From: Micrococcus sp023147585 | GTDB taxonomy: Bacteria; Actinomycetota; Actinomycetes; Actinomycetales; Micrococcaceae | DNA length: 64,000 bases | Assembly: GCF_044872765.1 (NCBI RefSeq) | Contig: NZ_CP085253.1 | Coordinates: 1,674,001-1,738,000, forward strand | Reading direction: 5' to 3' | Shown here: positions 23,453 through 32,277 of the stretch, piece after piece | How the letters are laid out: each line of letters begins with the position of its first letter | How positions within the stretch are numbered: the stretch's first letter is position 1 | Notes under the pieces: model-generated | Database searches by the model: none | Told to the model about the DNA's origin: nothing | What the model saw: the letters and a program-made list of their open reading frames with translations, nothing else | Translations under genes and position numbers: made by a program

Positions 23453-26314
23453 GTGACCGACCACCCAGGCACGCCGACCGCCACCGCCCATCCCGTCCCG
23501 TGGACGCGGGCCACCGCAGCCGAGGCCCTCGCGCACTTCGGCGTGGACGGCCAGGTGGGGCTGAACTCCGCCGAGGTCCTCCGCCGCCGCGCGGAGCACG
23601 GCGCCAACGAGCTCGAGGCCTCGGCCGCCGAGTCGTCCTGGCGCCGATTCCTGAGGCAGTTCGCCGATCCGCTGATCCACCTGCTGGCCGCCGCCGTCGT
23701 GATCTCCGTGGTGGCCTGGTTCTTCGAGGGCGCGCACGGCGCCCCCGTGGACGCGATCGTGATCGCCGTGATCATCGTGTTCAACGCGGTCCTGGGCTAC
23801 GTGCAGGAGGCGCGCGCCGCGGACGCGGTGGCCGCGCTGCAGGGGATGGCGGCGGTGATGGCCACGGTGGTCCGTGACGGCCGCACCGTGCAGGTGCCGG
23901 CCGTCGACGTCGTCCCCGGGGACGTGCTCGCGCTCGCCGAGGGCGACTCCGTGGCCGCCGACGCCCGCCTGATCGCCTCCTCCTCCCTGCACATCGCCGA
24001 GGCCGCGCTGACGGGCGAGTCCGCCCCGGTCGGCAAGGGCCCGGCCCCGATCCCGGGCGAGGTCAGCCTCGGCGACCGGGCGAACATGGTCCACAAGGGC
24101 ACGGCTGTGACGCAGGGCGTGGGCACCGCGGTGGTCACCGCCACGGGCATGGAGACCGAGATGGGGCACATCGCGCGGCTGCTCAGCTCCACCGAGAAGA
24201 AGGCCACTCCGCTCACGCGGGAGATCGACGCCCTCGGCCGCACGCTGGGGATCGCCGTCATCGGGATCGCGGTGGTGGTGATGGCGGCGATCGCGATGAC
24301 GAGCGGCATCCACTCCGTGCGCGAGGCGGTGGACGTGCTGATCGTGGGCGTCTCGCTCGCCGTCGCCGCGGTGCCGGAGGGGCTGCCCGCCATCCTCTCC
24401 GTGGTCCTCTCCCTCGGCGTGACGGCCATGAGCCGGCGCAACGCGATCGTGAAGAACCTCTCCTCCGTGGAGACGCTGGGCTCCGCCTCCGTGATCTGCT
24501 CCGACAAGACCGGCACCCTCACCCGCAACGAGATGACCCTGCAGGCCGTCCGCGCCCCCTCCGGGCAGGCCCGCCTCAGCGGCGTGGGCTACGCGCCGGA
24601 GGGCCGCGTGCTCCTGGACGACGGCGTCGACCTGCTCGCCGCCGACGCCGCGCACCCCCTGCGCGAGGAGGGCGTCGCGCTGCTGTGCGGCGGCTCGCTC
24701 GCCTCCAATGCCGAGGTGCGCCGGGACGACGACGGCGCCTGGTCCGTGCTGGGCGACCCCACGGAGGCCGCGTTCGTGGTGGCCGAGCGCAAGGCCGGCC
24801 TCGAGGAGGCCCGCGCCGCGCGCTTCACCCGGGTGGCCGAGGCGCCGTTCACGTCCGAGCGCAAGATGATGTCGGTCGTCGTGACGGACGGAGAGCGGGA
24901 CGGCGCCCCCCTGCTCGTCGCGAAGGGCGCGCCGGACGTGCTGCTCCAGCACTGCACCCGCGTGCGCAGGGGTGACGAGGTGCTCGCGCTCGGGGAGCCC
25001 GACCGCGCCTCGGCGGCGCGCGACGTGCAGGAGCTCTCCGACCAGGCGCTGCGCACCCTCGCGGTGGCGTACCGCGGCCTCGAGCCCGCCGAGCTCGAGG
25101 CCGCCCGGGCGGCGGACGGGACCCTCGACGGCGAGGCCCTGCGCGGCCTCGAGAAGGAGCTCGTGTTCGTGGGCACCGCCGGGATCATCGACCCGGCCCG
25201 CGCCGAGGCCGCCGACGCCGTCGCCACCGCCCGCGGCGCCGGGATCCGGGTGGTCATGATCACGGGCGACCACCCGGCCACCGCGCTGCGGATCGCCCAG
25301 GAGCTGGGCATCGCCGAGCCCGGCCACCGCGCCCTCTCCGGGCCGGAGCTCGAGGCGATGGACGCCGAGCAGCTGCGCGCCGCCGTGCGGGGCGTGGCCG
25401 TCTACGCGCGCGTCTCCCCCGAGCACAAGCTGCGGATCATCGGTGCGCTGCAGGCCGACGGGGCCATCGTCTCCATGACCGGCGACGGCGTGAACGACGC
25501 GCCGGCCCTCAAGAAGGCGGACATCGGCGTGGCCATGGGCATCACGGGCACCGAGGTGTCCAAGGAGGCCGCGGACATGATCCTGGCCGACGACGACTTC
25601 GCCACGATCGTTGCCGCCGTGCGGCAGGGCCGGGTGATCTTCGAGAACATCAAGAAGTTCCTGCGCTACCTGCTCTCGTCCAACACGGGCGAGGTGCTCA
25701 CCATGTTCTTCGGCGTGATGCTCGCGGGGTTCCTCGGCCTGACCGGGCACGGGTCCGGCGTGGTGGTGCCGCTGCTGGCCACGCAGATCCTGTGGGTCAA
25801 CCTCGTGACGGACTCCGCGCCCGCCCTCGCCATGGGGATCGACGCGGAGGGCGACGACGTGATGGCCCGCCCGCCGCGCCGGGCGACCGACCGCGTGATC
25901 GACCGCCGCATGTGGGGCGGGATCCTCACGATCGGCGCCGTGATGGCCGCGGTCACCCTCCTGGCCCTGGACAGCCAGCTCCCGGGCGGCCTGCTGGCCG
26001 GCTCCGGCACCGTGGTGGACGCCCAGACCTGCGCGTTCACCACGCTCGTGCTCGCGCAGCTCTTCAACGCCCTGAACTCCCGCTCCGAGACCACCTCCGC
26101 CTTCCACCGCATGTTCCACAACCGCTGGCTGTGGGCGGCGATCGCCTTCGGCGTGCTCTCCCAGGTGCTCGTGGTGCACGTGCCGTTCCTGCAGACCGCG
26201 TTCGGCACCACGGCGCTGGATGCCGGCCAGTGGCTGATGTGCCTCGGCCTGGCCTCCGTGGTGCTGTGGTTCGACGAGCTGCGGAAGCTGGTGCTGCGGG
26301 CCCGCGGGGCGTGA
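23453..26314 (+). CDS. Cation-transporting P-type ATPase, Ca2+-pump type (P2A)
   Basis: This 953-residue pump has an N-terminal cation-ATPase domain (residues about 15-75), the dephosphorylation motif TGES at 187-190, and phosphorylation site DKTGT with D351. The nucleotide domain includes KGAPDVLL, and the hinge is TGDGVNDAPALKKADIG. Residues that bind calcium in SERCA are kept: PEGLP in M4, SSNTGEV in M5 and NLVTDSAPA in M6, so Ca2+ export is the best guess; some relatives move Mn2+ or Na+. The GTG start follows GAGGGAG. It is monocistronic, with a hairpin right after the stop. Confidence 0.9.
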   Translation: MTDHPGTPTATAHPVPWTRATAAEALAHFGVDGQVGLNSAEVLRRRAEHGANELEASAAESSWRRFLRQFADPLIHLLAAAVVISVVAWFFEGAHGAPVDAIVIAVIIVFNAVLGYVQEARAADAVAALQGMAAVMATVVRDGRTVQVPAVDVVPGDVLALAEGDSVAADARLIASSSLHIAEAALTGESAPVGKGPAPIPGEVSLGDRANMVHKGTAVTQGVGTAVVTATGMETEMGHIARLLSSTEKKATPLTREIDALGRTLGIAVIGIAVVVMAAIAMTSGIHSVREAVDVLIVGVSLAVAAVPEGLPAILSVVLSLGVTAMSRRNAIVKNLSSVETLGSASVICSDKTGTLTRNEMTLQAVRAPSGQARLSGVGYAPEGRVLLDDGVDLLAADAAHPLREEGVALLCGGSLASNAEVRRDDDGAWSVLGDPTEAAFVVAERKAGLEEARAARFTRVAEAPFTSERKMMSVVVTDGERDGAPLLVAKGAPDVLLQHCTRVRRGDEVLALGEPDRASAARDVQELSDQALRTLAVAYRGLEPAELEAARAADGTLDGEALRGLEKELVFVGTAGIIDPARAEAADAVATARGAGIRVVMITGDHPATALRIAQELGIAEPGHRALSGPELEAMDAEQLRAAVRGVAVYARVSPEHKLRIIGALQADGAIVSMTGDGVNDAPALKKADIGVAMGITGTEVSKEAADMILADDDFATIVAAVRQGRVIFENIKKFLRYLLSSNTGEVLTMFFGVMLAGFLGLTGHGSGVVVPLLATQILWVNLVTDSAPALAMGIDAEGDDVMARPPRRATDRVIDRRMWGGILTIGAVMAAVTLLALDSQLPGGLLAGSGTVVDAQTCAFTTLVLAQLFNALNSRSETTSAFHRMFHNRWLWAAIAFGVLSQVLVVHVPFLQTAFGTTALDAGQWLMCLGLASVVLWFDELRKLVLRARGA

Positions 26315-26321
26315 GGACGGG

Positions 26322-26339
26322 GCGGCCCCGACGGGCCGC
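26322..26339. terminator. Hairpin between convergent genes
   Basis: GCGGCCC (26322-26328) and GGGCCGC (26333-26339) form a 7-bp GC stem with a four-base loop, eight bases after the P-type ATPase stop and 26 bases from the opposing epimerase stop. Confidence 0.55.
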
Positions 26340-26364
26340 TGAGGCCGGGCGCAGGCGGCGGCCG

Positions 26365-27525
26365 TCACATCGTGGGCGGGTCGTCCTCTGCGCACAGCCG
26401 CTCCAGCCCCAGGCCGGGCCCGCCCGTGAGGCGCAGCGTGCCGTCGTCGGTGAAGCCGCCGGCCGGCAGCGGCGAGGCGAACCACGCGGGCGGATCCAGG
26501 TCCACCATGGCGATCGCCGGGTGGGCGAACGCGAGGTGCGCCCCGGCGGCGATCCCGATGCGCGGCTCCATCATTGCGCCGACCATGCAGGTCAGCCCGG
26601 CCTCGGCGGCCAGGTCCGCCACGGCCAGGGCCTCCCCCAGCCCGCCGGTCTTGGCGAGCTTGATGTTGAGCATGTCCGCAGCGCCGGCGTCGATGATCCG
26701 GCGCGCGTCGTCGGGGCCCCAGACGGCCTCGTCCGCCATGACCGGGAACGGGCTCTCGGCCCGCACGCGGGCCAGGCCGGCGAGGTCGTCGCGCGCCACG
26801 GGCTGCTCGACGAGGTCGATCGGCAGGCCGTCCGCGGCGAACCGGGCGAGCACGCGCACAGCCTCGTCCGGGGTCCAGCCCTGGTTGGCGTCGATCCGCA
26901 GGCGCGCGCCGGGCGCGGCCTCGACGACGGCAGCCAGACGCTCCCGGTCCTGCTCGGCGTCCCGGCCGAGCTTGATCTTGAGGATCCCATAGCCGTCCGC
27001 CGCCGCCTCGCGGGCGTGGCCCGCCATGACCGCGGGCTCCTCGAGAGAGACGGTCATGTCCGAGGCGATTCCGGCGGCCGGGTCCAGGCGCACGCCGCAC
27101 GGCGCCCCCAGCAGCTCCACGAGCGGGACGCCGAGGGCGCGCGCAAGGGCGTCGTGCACCGCGACGTCGACGGCGGCCCGCGCGCTCGAGGCGCCCGGGA
27201 CGACCCCGCGTGCCAGGGCGGCGAGCTCGTCCGGGGTGCCGGACACCCCCTCGAGGGCGGCCCGGATCGGCCCGTTGACGGCCGCGAGGATGGTCTCGGC
27301 GCTCTCGCCCGTGACCGCCACGGTCTCGGCCGCGGAGCCCTGCCCGACGACGCCGGCCACCTCCCCCGGACCGCCCGCGAGGGTCACGTCCACGGCCACG
27401 TAGGCCACGGCCTCCGTGCGGCGCTGCGCCGTCACGAACGGGCGCAGCAGACGGCTGGCGTGGAGGTGCGCCCGCACCGAGGCGACGGTGACGGGAGAGG
27501 TGCGCGCGGCGTCGTCATGCGCCAT
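26365..27525 (-). CDS. Dipeptide epimerase (enolase superfamily, muconate-lactonizing subgroup)
   Basis: This 386-residue enzyme has the full catalytic set of the MLE subgroup: KIKLG (the KxK acid/base pair), metal ligands in DANQGW, VEQP and ADEAVWG, the second lysine in NIKLAKTGG, and the C-terminal DLD in MVDLDPPAW. That DxD is typical of L-Ala-D/L-Glu-type dipeptide epimerases. It would convert L-Ala-L-Glu and similar dipeptides to the D-form for recycling wall peptides. Its ATG overlaps the stop of the DUF819 transporter gene by one base (TGATG), so the two are translationally coupled and probably share a substrate pathway. Confidence 0.88.
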   Translation of the reverse strand: MAHDDAARTSPVTVASVRAHLHASRLLRPFVTAQRRTEAVAYVAVDVTLAGGPGEVAGVVGQGSAAETVAVTGESAETILAAVNGPIRAALEGVSGTPDELAALARGVVPGASSARAAVDVAVHDALARALGVPLVELLGAPCGVRLDPAAGIASDMTVSLEEPAVMAGHAREAAADGYGILKIKLGRDAEQDRERLAAVVEAAPGARLRIDANQGWTPDEAVRVLARFAADGLPIDLVEQPVARDDLAGLARVRAESPFPVMADEAVWGPDDARRIIDAGAADMLNIKLAKTGGLGEALAVADLAAEAGLTCMVGAMMEPRIGIAAGAHLAFAHPAIAMVDLDPPAWFASPLPAGGFTDDGTLRLTGGPGLGLERLCAEDDPPTM

Positions 27526-28676
27526 CAGAGGCCCTGCATGATCTGAGCGCCGAGCAGGCCGACCCAGGTGCCCATGAGCGTGCCGATCAGGGCGAACAGG
27601 ATGCCGACGGGCACGAGCTGGCGGCTGAAGGTGCCGGCCACAACGGGAGCGGAGGCAATGCCGCCCACGTTGGCCACGGAGGCCACCACGATGGAGAAAA
27701 GCTCGGTGCGGGTGAGCTTCGCGTAGACCACCATGATGATCGCGTGGATCAGCAGCGTCACCACGCCGACCCCGAGGTACACCGGGGCCTGCGAGATGCC
27801 CGCGAAGTCGGAGCCGGTGGCGATCTGGCCTATCACGATGAACAGCATCAGGGTGCCGAGCTCCGCGGAGCCGGCCGCGCGCGCGAGCGGGGTCTGCGCG
27901 AAGATCAGACCGAGCACCGAGACGATGATGATGGTCCACGCGGTGGAGTTGATGAACGTGCCGACGGCGGGCAGGAGGCCGCCGATCCAGATGGCGAGGG
28001 TGGCGATGAGGATCGAGCCGAAGCCGAGGCCGGCCAGCGAGGTCACGGAGATCGGGCGCTTCTCCTCCTCGACCGCGGCGATGTGGCCGTCCAGGTAGCT
28101 CGCGTCCGCCTTGGTGAAGCGGTTGAACCGGTCCGAGAGCAGGACGGCGGAGAACATCAGCATGAGCCACACGGAGTAGACGACCGTGTCCGTGATGAGT
28201 GCGTAGCCGAAGATGTTCTCCGGCGCCTTCACGATGTCCTGCACGGCCACCATGTTGGCGCTGCCGCCCGTCCAGGAGCCCAAGAGCGCGCCGAGTGCCT
28301 TGCCCGACTCGGGGTCGAGGGCGCCACGGAAGAGCAGGAACGCCAGGATCATGCCGACCATGATGGACGCGGCGGTCACGAAGAAGGTCAGCAGCAGCTT
28401 GGGGCCGAGCGCCATGATCCGGCGCAGGTCGCAGCCGAGCAGCAGCAGGAAGATCATGGCGGGCAGCGCCACGTCCTTGAGCGCCTTGAGGGGCGCGCGG
28501 ACGTCCTTGGCGTCGCCGAACACCCCGAGCGTGTTGAGCCCGGCGCAGATCAGGTACATGAGCACCATGGCGGGGACGTACTTGAAGAACTTCCAGCCGG
28601 TCGTCTTCTCCAGCACGATCAGCAGGCCGGCGAGTCCGAGGACCACGCCGATCATGAGCAGGCCGTCGGTGATCAC
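27525..28676 (-). CDS. DUF819 family membrane transporter (YjcL-like)
   Basis: This 383-residue protein has about eleven hydrophobic spans. Family motifs include VLMYLICAGLNTLGVF, the central LGSWTGGSANMVAVQ and, near the end, VVASVANVGGIASAPVVAG, the duplicated half-repeat typical of DUF819. The family is thought to transport small solutes, and it is often encoded next to dipeptide epimerases, as here. Muropeptide-derived dipeptides are therefore a plausible substrate, which is inference. The gene is first in the two-gene unit; its promoter lies in the 28677-28819 gap shared with the divergent spermidine-synthase-like gene. Confidence 0.85.
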   Translation of the reverse strand: MITDGLLMIGVVLGLAGLLIVLEKTTGWKFFKYVPAMVLMYLICAGLNTLGVFGDAKDVRAPLKALKDVALPAMIFLLLLGCDLRRIMALGPKLLLTFFVTAASIMVGMILAFLLFRGALDPESGKALGALLGSWTGGSANMVAVQDIVKAPENIFGYALITDTVVYSVWLMLMFSAVLLSDRFNRFTKADASYLDGHIAAVEEEKRPISVTSLAGLGFGSILIATLAIWIGGLLPAVGTFINSTAWTIIIVSVLGLIFAQTPLARAAGSAELGTLMLFIVIGQIATGSDFAGISQAPVYLGVGVVTLLIHAIIMVVYAKLTRTELFSIVVASVANVGGIASAPVVAGTFSRQLVPVGILFALIGTLMGTWVGLLGAQIMQGL

Positions 28677-28819
28677 GGGCCCTCCTTGGGTGGGTGCGAG
28701 CGCACAGCGGCGCGGGGGGCAGTCGAGTGTGAGCCACGCGATGACGAGTATGGCTCAGGTCACAGTACCGGAGCCGGGCCCCGCGTCGGCGCGGCGGCGC
28801 GGCCCGCATACTGGGGGCC

Positions 28820-29650
28820 ATGCCCGTTCAGCGTCCTGCCGGCTCCCCCGCGCCCCGCACCGTCCACCTCGGCACGTCCGGGGAGCTCGCCCGGATCCTG
28901 CCCGACGAGCACGACGACGGCTGGGTCCTCGAGATCGGCGGGGCCGTGCAGTCCCACGTGGACCTCGAACACCCGGGGCGCATCCGGTACGAGTACCTGC
29001 GCCGGATGGCGAACGTGCTCGACGCCGCCTTCCCGGCGGGCGAGCCGGTCCGCGTGCTGCACCTGGGCGCCGGCGCGTTGACGCTGCCCCGGTACGTGCA
29101 GGCCACCCGGTCCGGCTCGGAGCAGACCGCGGTGGACCTGGACCGGGAGCTCGTGTCCTTCGTGCTCGCCGAGCTGCCCCTGCCGGCGGGCACGGACCTC
29201 GTCTCCGTGGTCGCGGACGCGCGGCTGGCCGCCGTCGACCTCGCGATGGACGGGGAGCGGTTCGACGCCGTCGTGCTGGACATCGGCACCGGTGAGGACG
29301 GTGCCGAGCACCTGCGCGGGGCCGTGTTCTACGGGGAGCTGCTCGAGCTGCTGACGGCGGGCGGGGTGCTGCTGGTGAACATCGGCGACGACGCCGGCCT
29401 GGGCTTCCTGGGCGCCGAGCTGGGCGCCCTCGAGGAGGCTGCCGCCGAGGCCGGGGTGCCCGGCCCGTGGACGCTCGCGGACCAGGGGATGCTGGAGCGC
29501 CTGGACTGGGGCAACGTCGTGCTGGCCGCGGGGGCGCCGCTGGGAGAGGCCGGCTGCACGGAGCGCCTCGCCGCGGCGGGGCCGCATCCGGCGGCCGTGC
29601 TGGACCCGGCGGAGTCGGCCGCGCTGGCCTCCCGCATCCGTCGCGCCTGA
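28820..29650 (+). CDS. Spermidine synthase-like protein (class I methyltransferase fold)
   Basis: A 276-residue protein with the nucleotide-binding loop of spermidine synthases, VLHLGAGALTLPRYV, then TAVDLDRELV, and FDAVVLDIGTGEDG after it. In true spermidine synthases the proton-acceptor aspartate lies in a DxxDP-like motif (DAFDG/DSTDP); here DIGTGED takes its place, so polyamine synthesis is doubtful. Similar stand-alone genes are common and uncharacterised in actinobacteria. CATACT lies seven bases before the ATG (leaderless pattern). A MarR gene follows convergently. Confidence 0.8.
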   Translation: MPVQRPAGSPAPRTVHLGTSGELARILPDEHDDGWVLEIGGAVQSHVDLEHPGRIRYEYLRRMANVLDAAFPAGEPVRVLHLGAGALTLPRYVQATRSGSEQTAVDLDRELVSFVLAELPLPAGTDLVSVVADARLAAVDLAMDGERFDAVVLDIGTGEDGAEHLRGAVFYGELLELLTAGGVLLVNIGDDAGLGFLGAELGALEEAAAEAGVPGPWTLADQGMLERLDWGNVVLAAGAPLGEAGCTERLAAAGPHPAAVLDPAESAALASRIRRA

Positions 29651-29665
29651 GGGCGGGCGCGGTGC

Positions 29666-30175
29666 TCAGGGCCGGGGGTCCTCCGCACCGGGGCCCGCCT
29701 GCGGCCGGGGCCACGGGTGACCCCGGCGCTCCTCCGCCCCCTCGTTGAAACGACGCAGGAGCCTGCTGAACTCGACGACGTCCTCGGCGGGCCAGGAGGA
29801 GACGATCTGCGCCACGTTGTCCGCGCGGGAGCTCAGCTCCGCGGCGAGGCGGGCGCGTCCCTCCTCCGTGGGACGGTGCAGCCGGGCGGAGCCGCCGTCG
29901 GGGTCCGCCACCCGCTCGACGAGGCCGGCCTTCATGGCGGCGGCCACCTGCCGGTGGACTGTGGAGACGTCGAGGTCGAAGGCCTCGGCCAGCTCGGCGA
30001 CGCTCATGGCCCCGCCCGCCTCCAGGCGGGCCAGCAGCACGGTGGCGCTGCGCTCCAGCGCGCTCGACCGGCCGTAGGGGGCCACCCCCTGCGTGGCCAC
30101 CCGCAGCAGGAGCATGTGCTCGTACATGATCCCGCGGACCGGGTCGGCCCACGCCCCCTCAGATGATTGCATCAT
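29666..30175 (-). CDS. MarR family repressor of the adjacent MFS exporter
   Basis: This 169-residue regulator (168 from the second of two tandem ATGs) has the MarR winged helix: VAELAEAFDLDVSTVHRQVA (about 62-81), then MKAGLVERVADPDGGSARLH forming the wing, and a C-terminal dimerization helix through EDVVEFSRLLRRFNEG. The start codons lie inside a perfect palindrome TTGCATCATGCAA, and a second copy covers the start of the divergent MFS gene. The protein most likely binds both and represses both genes until a drug-like ligand is present. Confidence 0.9.
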   Translation of the reverse strand: MMQSSEGAWADPVRGIMYEHMLLLRVATQGVAPYGRSSALERSATVLLARLEAGGAMSVAELAEAFDLDVSTVHRQVAAAMKAGLVERVADPDGGSARLHRPTEEGRARLAAELSSRADNVAQIVSSWPAEDVVEFSRLLRRFNEGAEERRGHPWPRPQAGPGAEDPRP

Positions 30176-30206
30176 GCAAACGATGCTACCTTTTGCACCA
30201 TGCAAA
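30167..30206. promoter_or_regulatory. Paired MarR operators containing both divergent start codons
   Basis: TTGCATCATGCAA (30167-30179) and TTGCACCATGCAA (30193-30205) share the form TTGCA-N3-TGCAA, with centres 26 bp apart. The MarR start codon is in the first and the MFS ATG (30200) is in the second. TACCTT at 30187-30192 serves as -10 for the MFS gene, seven bases from its ATG. The pattern is directly visible; binding by the adjacent MarR protein is inferred. Confidence 0.8.
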
Positions 30207-31486
30207 TCGCCGAGCAGGAACGCATCGCCTCCCCCACCTTCGTGCTCGCGTGGGTGGTCTCCTTCCTCCAGTTCGTCGTGTTCTACGCGCTCGTCACCAC
30301 CATGGCCCTCTACGCCGTGCGCCAGTTCGCGGCGTCCGAGGCCGGTGCGGGGCTCGCGTCGAGCTCCTTCGTCATCGGAGCCACGCTCGCTCGGATCGTC
30401 ACCGGCCACGTGGTGGACCGGTTCGGCCGCCGTCGGGTCCTGCTGGTCGCGCTCGCCGTCGTCGTGGTCTCGTGCGCGCTGTACCTGCCGGCCTCGTCCC
30501 TGCCGGCACTCATCGTCGTGCGCATGCTGCACGGTGCGGCCTACGCGTTCGCCAGCACGGCCGTGATGGCCGCGGCGCAGTCCGCCATCCCGGCCTCCCG
30601 ACGCGCGGAGGGCACGGGCATCCTGGCCCTGGGCACCACGCTCGCCACCGCGATCGGCCCCGCCCTGGGCCTCTTCCTCGTCGGCTCGGCCGGCTACGGA
30701 TGGCTGTTCTGGACCACGCTCGGCGTGACCGTGGCCAGCCTGCTCCTCGCTCTCGCCCTGGGCGAGCACCCCGCGGCCGCCCCGGCACCGACCCCGGACC
30801 CGGCCCCGGCCGGCGTGGACCACGGCGAGGCCCTCACCCCGGGCGAGGAGGGCGCGAGCGAGGTGCCCGTCGAGCATCCGGCGCCCGCGGTCGGCTTCCG
30901 CCTGCGCTCCGTGCTGCACCCGGCGGTGGTGCCGATCGCCGGGTTCATGCTCATCGTGGGCCTGGCCTACTCCGGGGTCATCACCTACCTCGACGCCTAC
31001 TCCGTGGACCGCGGGCTCACGGCCGGAGCGGGGTTCTTCTTCCTCGCCTACGCGGCCGCCATGCTGCTCATGCGCCTGACCCTCGGCACGGTGCAGGACC
31101 GCCGCGGCGACGACGTCGTGGTGTACCCCGCGCTGGTCTGCTTCCTCGCCGCGCTGCTGCTGCTGGCGACTGCCACGCAGGACTGGCAGGTGGTGGTGGC
31201 CGGCGCTCTGAGCGGCCTGGGCTACGGCACGCTCATGCCGGCGGCGCAGGCGATCGCCGTCAACGCCGTGCCGGCCCACCAGCTCGGCGCCGGCATCTCC
31301 ACGCTCATGCTGTTCGCCGACGTCGGCCTGGGCCTGGGGCCGGTCGCCCTCGGCGGGCTCGTGGCCGCGGCCGGCTACGGGGCGATGTACGCCGTGCTCG
31401 CGGCGGCACTCGTGGTCGGCTGCGTGTACTACTTCGCGGTGCACGGCCGGAAGCACGGCCGGAACGGGACCGCCGCCGCCCGCTGA
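30200..31486 (+). CDS. MFS transporter (drug-efflux type)
   Basis: This 428-residue, 12-span permease has the signature between spans 2 and 3, GHVVDRFGRRRVLLVAL, and a long cytosolic loop between spans 6 and 7 rich in Ala, Pro and Glu (about 190-235). The second half repeats a related motif (LGTVQDRRGDDVVVYPALV). The start at 30200 rather than an earlier in-frame codon is supported by TACCTT seven bases upstream and by the operator. It is paired with a divergent MarR gene, the usual arrangement for multidrug or antibiotic exporters. The substrate is unknown. Confidence 0.9.
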   Translation: MQIAEQERIASPTFVLAWVVSFLQFVVFYALVTTMALYAVRQFAASEAGAGLASSSFVIGATLARIVTGHVVDRFGRRRVLLVALAVVVVSCALYLPASSLPALIVVRMLHGAAYAFASTAVMAAAQSAIPASRRAEGTGILALGTTLATAIGPALGLFLVGSAGYGWLFWTTLGVTVASLLLALALGEHPAAAPAPTPDPAPAGVDHGEALTPGEEGASEVPVEHPAPAVGFRLRSVLHPAVVPIAGFMLIVGLAYSGVITYLDAYSVDRGLTAGAGFFFLAYAAAMLLMRLTLGTVQDRRGDDVVVYPALVCFLAALLLLATATQDWQVVVAGALSGLGYGTLMPAAQAIAVNAVPAHQLGAGISTLMLFADVGLGLGPVALGGLVAAAGYGAMYAVLAAALVVGCVYYFAVHGRKHGRNGTAAAR

Positions 31487-31517
31487 GGCGGCTCGACGGC
31501 CCGGGCGCCAGGACGGC

Positions 31518-32228
31518 TCAGTGCTCGCGGTCGGGGCGCAGCGCGGTGCAGACGCACGCCCGATTGCCGTCGGCGTCCTCGATCACCCAGAACGAGGGCG
31601 CGGAGGCGTCGCTGAGCAGAGTGGCCCCGGCGTCGAGGGCGGCCTGCAGGCGGGCCTCCGCCTCCTCCGGGGCCACCCACACGTCCAGGTGCCAGCGCTG
31701 CTCCACCTCGGGGGCGGGCAGGGCGTGCTCCCCGGTGGAAGCCTCGCCCTCCGGGCCCTGCCACCACATCGACGGCGTCTGCCCGCTCGGGTCGGCGAGG
31801 TCGCCGTCCCCCGTGACATCGGCGCCGAACAGCGCCGCGTAGATCCGCGCCTGGGCCGCCCCGCGCGCGGTGTCGAGGGCGAGCTCCAGCTGGGTCAGGC
31901 CGGCGACGTCGGCGCGCACGCCCAGCTCCCGGGCGATCCCGCTGATGCGCCGGGCCATGCGGAGGTCGCGGGAGGTGACCCCGCCGACGTCGTGGCTGGC
32001 GAGCGTGAGCACCACGTCCGTGTAGGTGAGCGTGAGCTCGGGGTGGTGGTCGGCGTCCTGCGCCGCGGCGCCGATCCGGGCGGCGAGCTCGAGGCCGGTG
32101 GCGTAGTCCGCCGGGGTGAAGCGCGCCTTGAGGCGGCCGGCGAGCAGGCGCCAGTCCTCCAGGCCGGCGTCGGCCACCTCAGCGGTGCGCAGGAGGCGGC
32201 GGGGGTCCGTGACGGGGGTCTCACTCAT
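31518..32228 (-). CDS. Pterin-4a-carbinolamine dehydratase fused to VOC domain
   Basis: Of 236 residues, about 1-100 form a 4a-hydroxytetrahydrobiopterin dehydratase domain with the hallmark DADHHPELTLTYTDVVLTL and the follow-up SHDVGGVTSRD. Residues 110-236 form a glyoxalase-like (VOC) domain (WHLDVWVAPEEAEARLQAAL, FWVIEDADGNRACVC). The first domain would recycle oxidised pterin cofactor. The role of the second is unknown; similar fusions exist in other actinobacteria. CACGAT lies six bases before the ATG (leaderless). No aromatic amino-acid hydroxylase is nearby, so the pterin partner must be elsewhere. Confidence 0.85.
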   Translation of the reverse strand: MSETPVTDPRRLLRTAEVADAGLEDWRLLAGRLKARFTPADYATGLELAARIGAAAQDADHHPELTLTYTDVVLTLASHDVGGVTSRDLRMARRISGIARELGVRADVAGLTQLELALDTARGAAQARIYAALFGADVTGDGDLADPSGQTPSMWWQGPEGEASTGEHALPAPEVEQRWHLDVWVAPEEAEARLQAALDAGATLLSDASAPSFWVIEDADGNRACVCTALRPDREH

Positions 32229-32277
32229 GACGTCATCGTGCCACCGGGAGGTGGCCCCGGAGGAGACTGGGGGCACC

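Noticed and set aside
23327..27100. 1257-codon minus-strand frame spanning the P-type ATPase gene
   Set aside because: Same artefact: the plus strand has every P-type ATPase motif in register, and the minus-strand translation is repetitive His/Arg/Gly sequence apart from its overlap with the epimerase gene.
30167..30199. Earlier in-frame start for the MFS gene upstream of 30200
   Set aside because: It would overlap the divergent MarR gene's start and add non-homologous residues (HHANDATFCT); the -10 box and operator fit the ATG at 30200.
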